Shown one piece after another: positions 63,961 to 64,000 of a stretch of 64,000 bases of DNA; the first letter of the stretch is position 1, and each line of letters opens with the position of its first letter. The position numbers were made by a program, and so were the translations under genes. This DNA comes from Clostridium sartagoforme (GTDB lineage Bacteria; Bacillota; Clostridia; Clostridiales; Clostridiaceae): positions 51,707 to 115,706 of the forward strand of contig NZ_SRYR01000008.1 of the NCBI RefSeq assembly GCF_004794105.1, given 5' to 3'. Under the pieces are notes generated by a model, which had not been told where the DNA came from, did not search any database, and saw nothing but the letters and a program-made list of their open reading frames with translations.

Positions 63961-64000
63961 GGTCAAGCCCTCGACCTATTAGTATCAGTCAGCTAAATAT
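63961..64000 (-). rRNA. 23S ribosomal RNA, 3' end (cut by the window)
   Basis: The last 40 bases read AGCTGACTGATACTAATAGG then TCGAGGGCTTGACC on the minus strand, the conserved 3' end of Firmicute 23S rRNA. The rest lies beyond the window. Confidence 0.95.

Overview
The window is a low-GC, almost entirely left-transcribed (minus-strand) chromosomal segment from a spore-forming, anaerobic Firmicute, most likely Clostridium sensu stricto. The evidence is the AT-rich sequence with strong AGGAGG ribosome sites, WhiA, AbrB with a Spo0A box, YitT and MinJ homologues, a split transketolase, a flavodiiron-rubredoxin-oxidoreductase fusion and AcpS/MazF in a Bacillus-like order. Genus is inferred from gene content; nothing in the window fixes the species.

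Layout, left to right. 1-3.2 kb: ferritin-like protein, esterase, TetR regulator with a small membrane protein, and a bacteriohemerythrin. 3.7-5.4 kb: 23S rRNA methyltransferase RlmD, whose 3' end is triplicated by a 121-bp tandem repeat. 6-9 kb: glycolytic pfkA-pyk. 9-17.5 kb: rapZ-yvcK-(AgrC-like kinase)-whiA-dnaE. 17.5-24 kb: hisC, a pair of tubby-like-fold proteins (AIM24 and LURP-one families), murB, uvrC, rmlC. 24.4-30.5 kb: FHA protein, FtsW/RodA-type polymerase and class B PBP downstream of uvrA, which carries a perfect LexA box. 30.7-35.5 kb: ECF sigma/anti-sigma pair with a self-type promoter, a radical SAM protein, uvrB. 35.7-41.8 kb: two YitT proteins then ftsE-ftsX-ctpB-minJ, the Bacillus order. 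42-44 kb: split transketolase. 44-46.5 kb: acpS, LolA-like (YdcC/GerS-like) protein and the MazEF-type toxin-antitoxin pair. Here the expected alr is missing and a short degenerate piece of nnrD remains just after acpS. 47-50 kb: oxygen-reducing flavodiiron fusion (plus strand). 50-58.5 kb: ssb paralogue, YihY, an epimerase-like protein, a RecB-nuclease/XPD-helicase fusion, a 47-aa YvrJ protein, DUF1836, abrB, rsmI, trmN6-like. 58.6-63.5 kb: NlpC/P60 hydrolase, tRNA-Pro, HAD hydrolase, parvulin, peroxiredoxin. 63.6-64 kb: end of an rRNA operon (23S 3' end, 5S, tRNA-Phe) read leftward.

Two themes tie genes together. One is cell envelope and division (murB, RodA/PBP/FHA, FtsEX-CtpB-MinJ, RapZ/YvcK/WhiA, NlpC/P60). 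The other is coping with oxygen and DNA damage (flavodiiron fusion, ferritin-like protein, hemerythrin, peroxiredoxin; UvrA, UvrB, UvrC, helicase). No phage, insertion sequence or CRISPR array was seen. The most unusual items are the 121-bp repeat at the rlmD end, the nnrD relic, the long RNA hairpin covering the start codon of an orphan AgrC-like kinase, the hairpin separating the Shine-Dalgarno from the start codon of the NlpC/P60 gene, the nuclease-helicase fusion and the paired tubby-like genes. Start codons were moved from the longest open frame where the ribosome site favoured another start; this is stated per gene.
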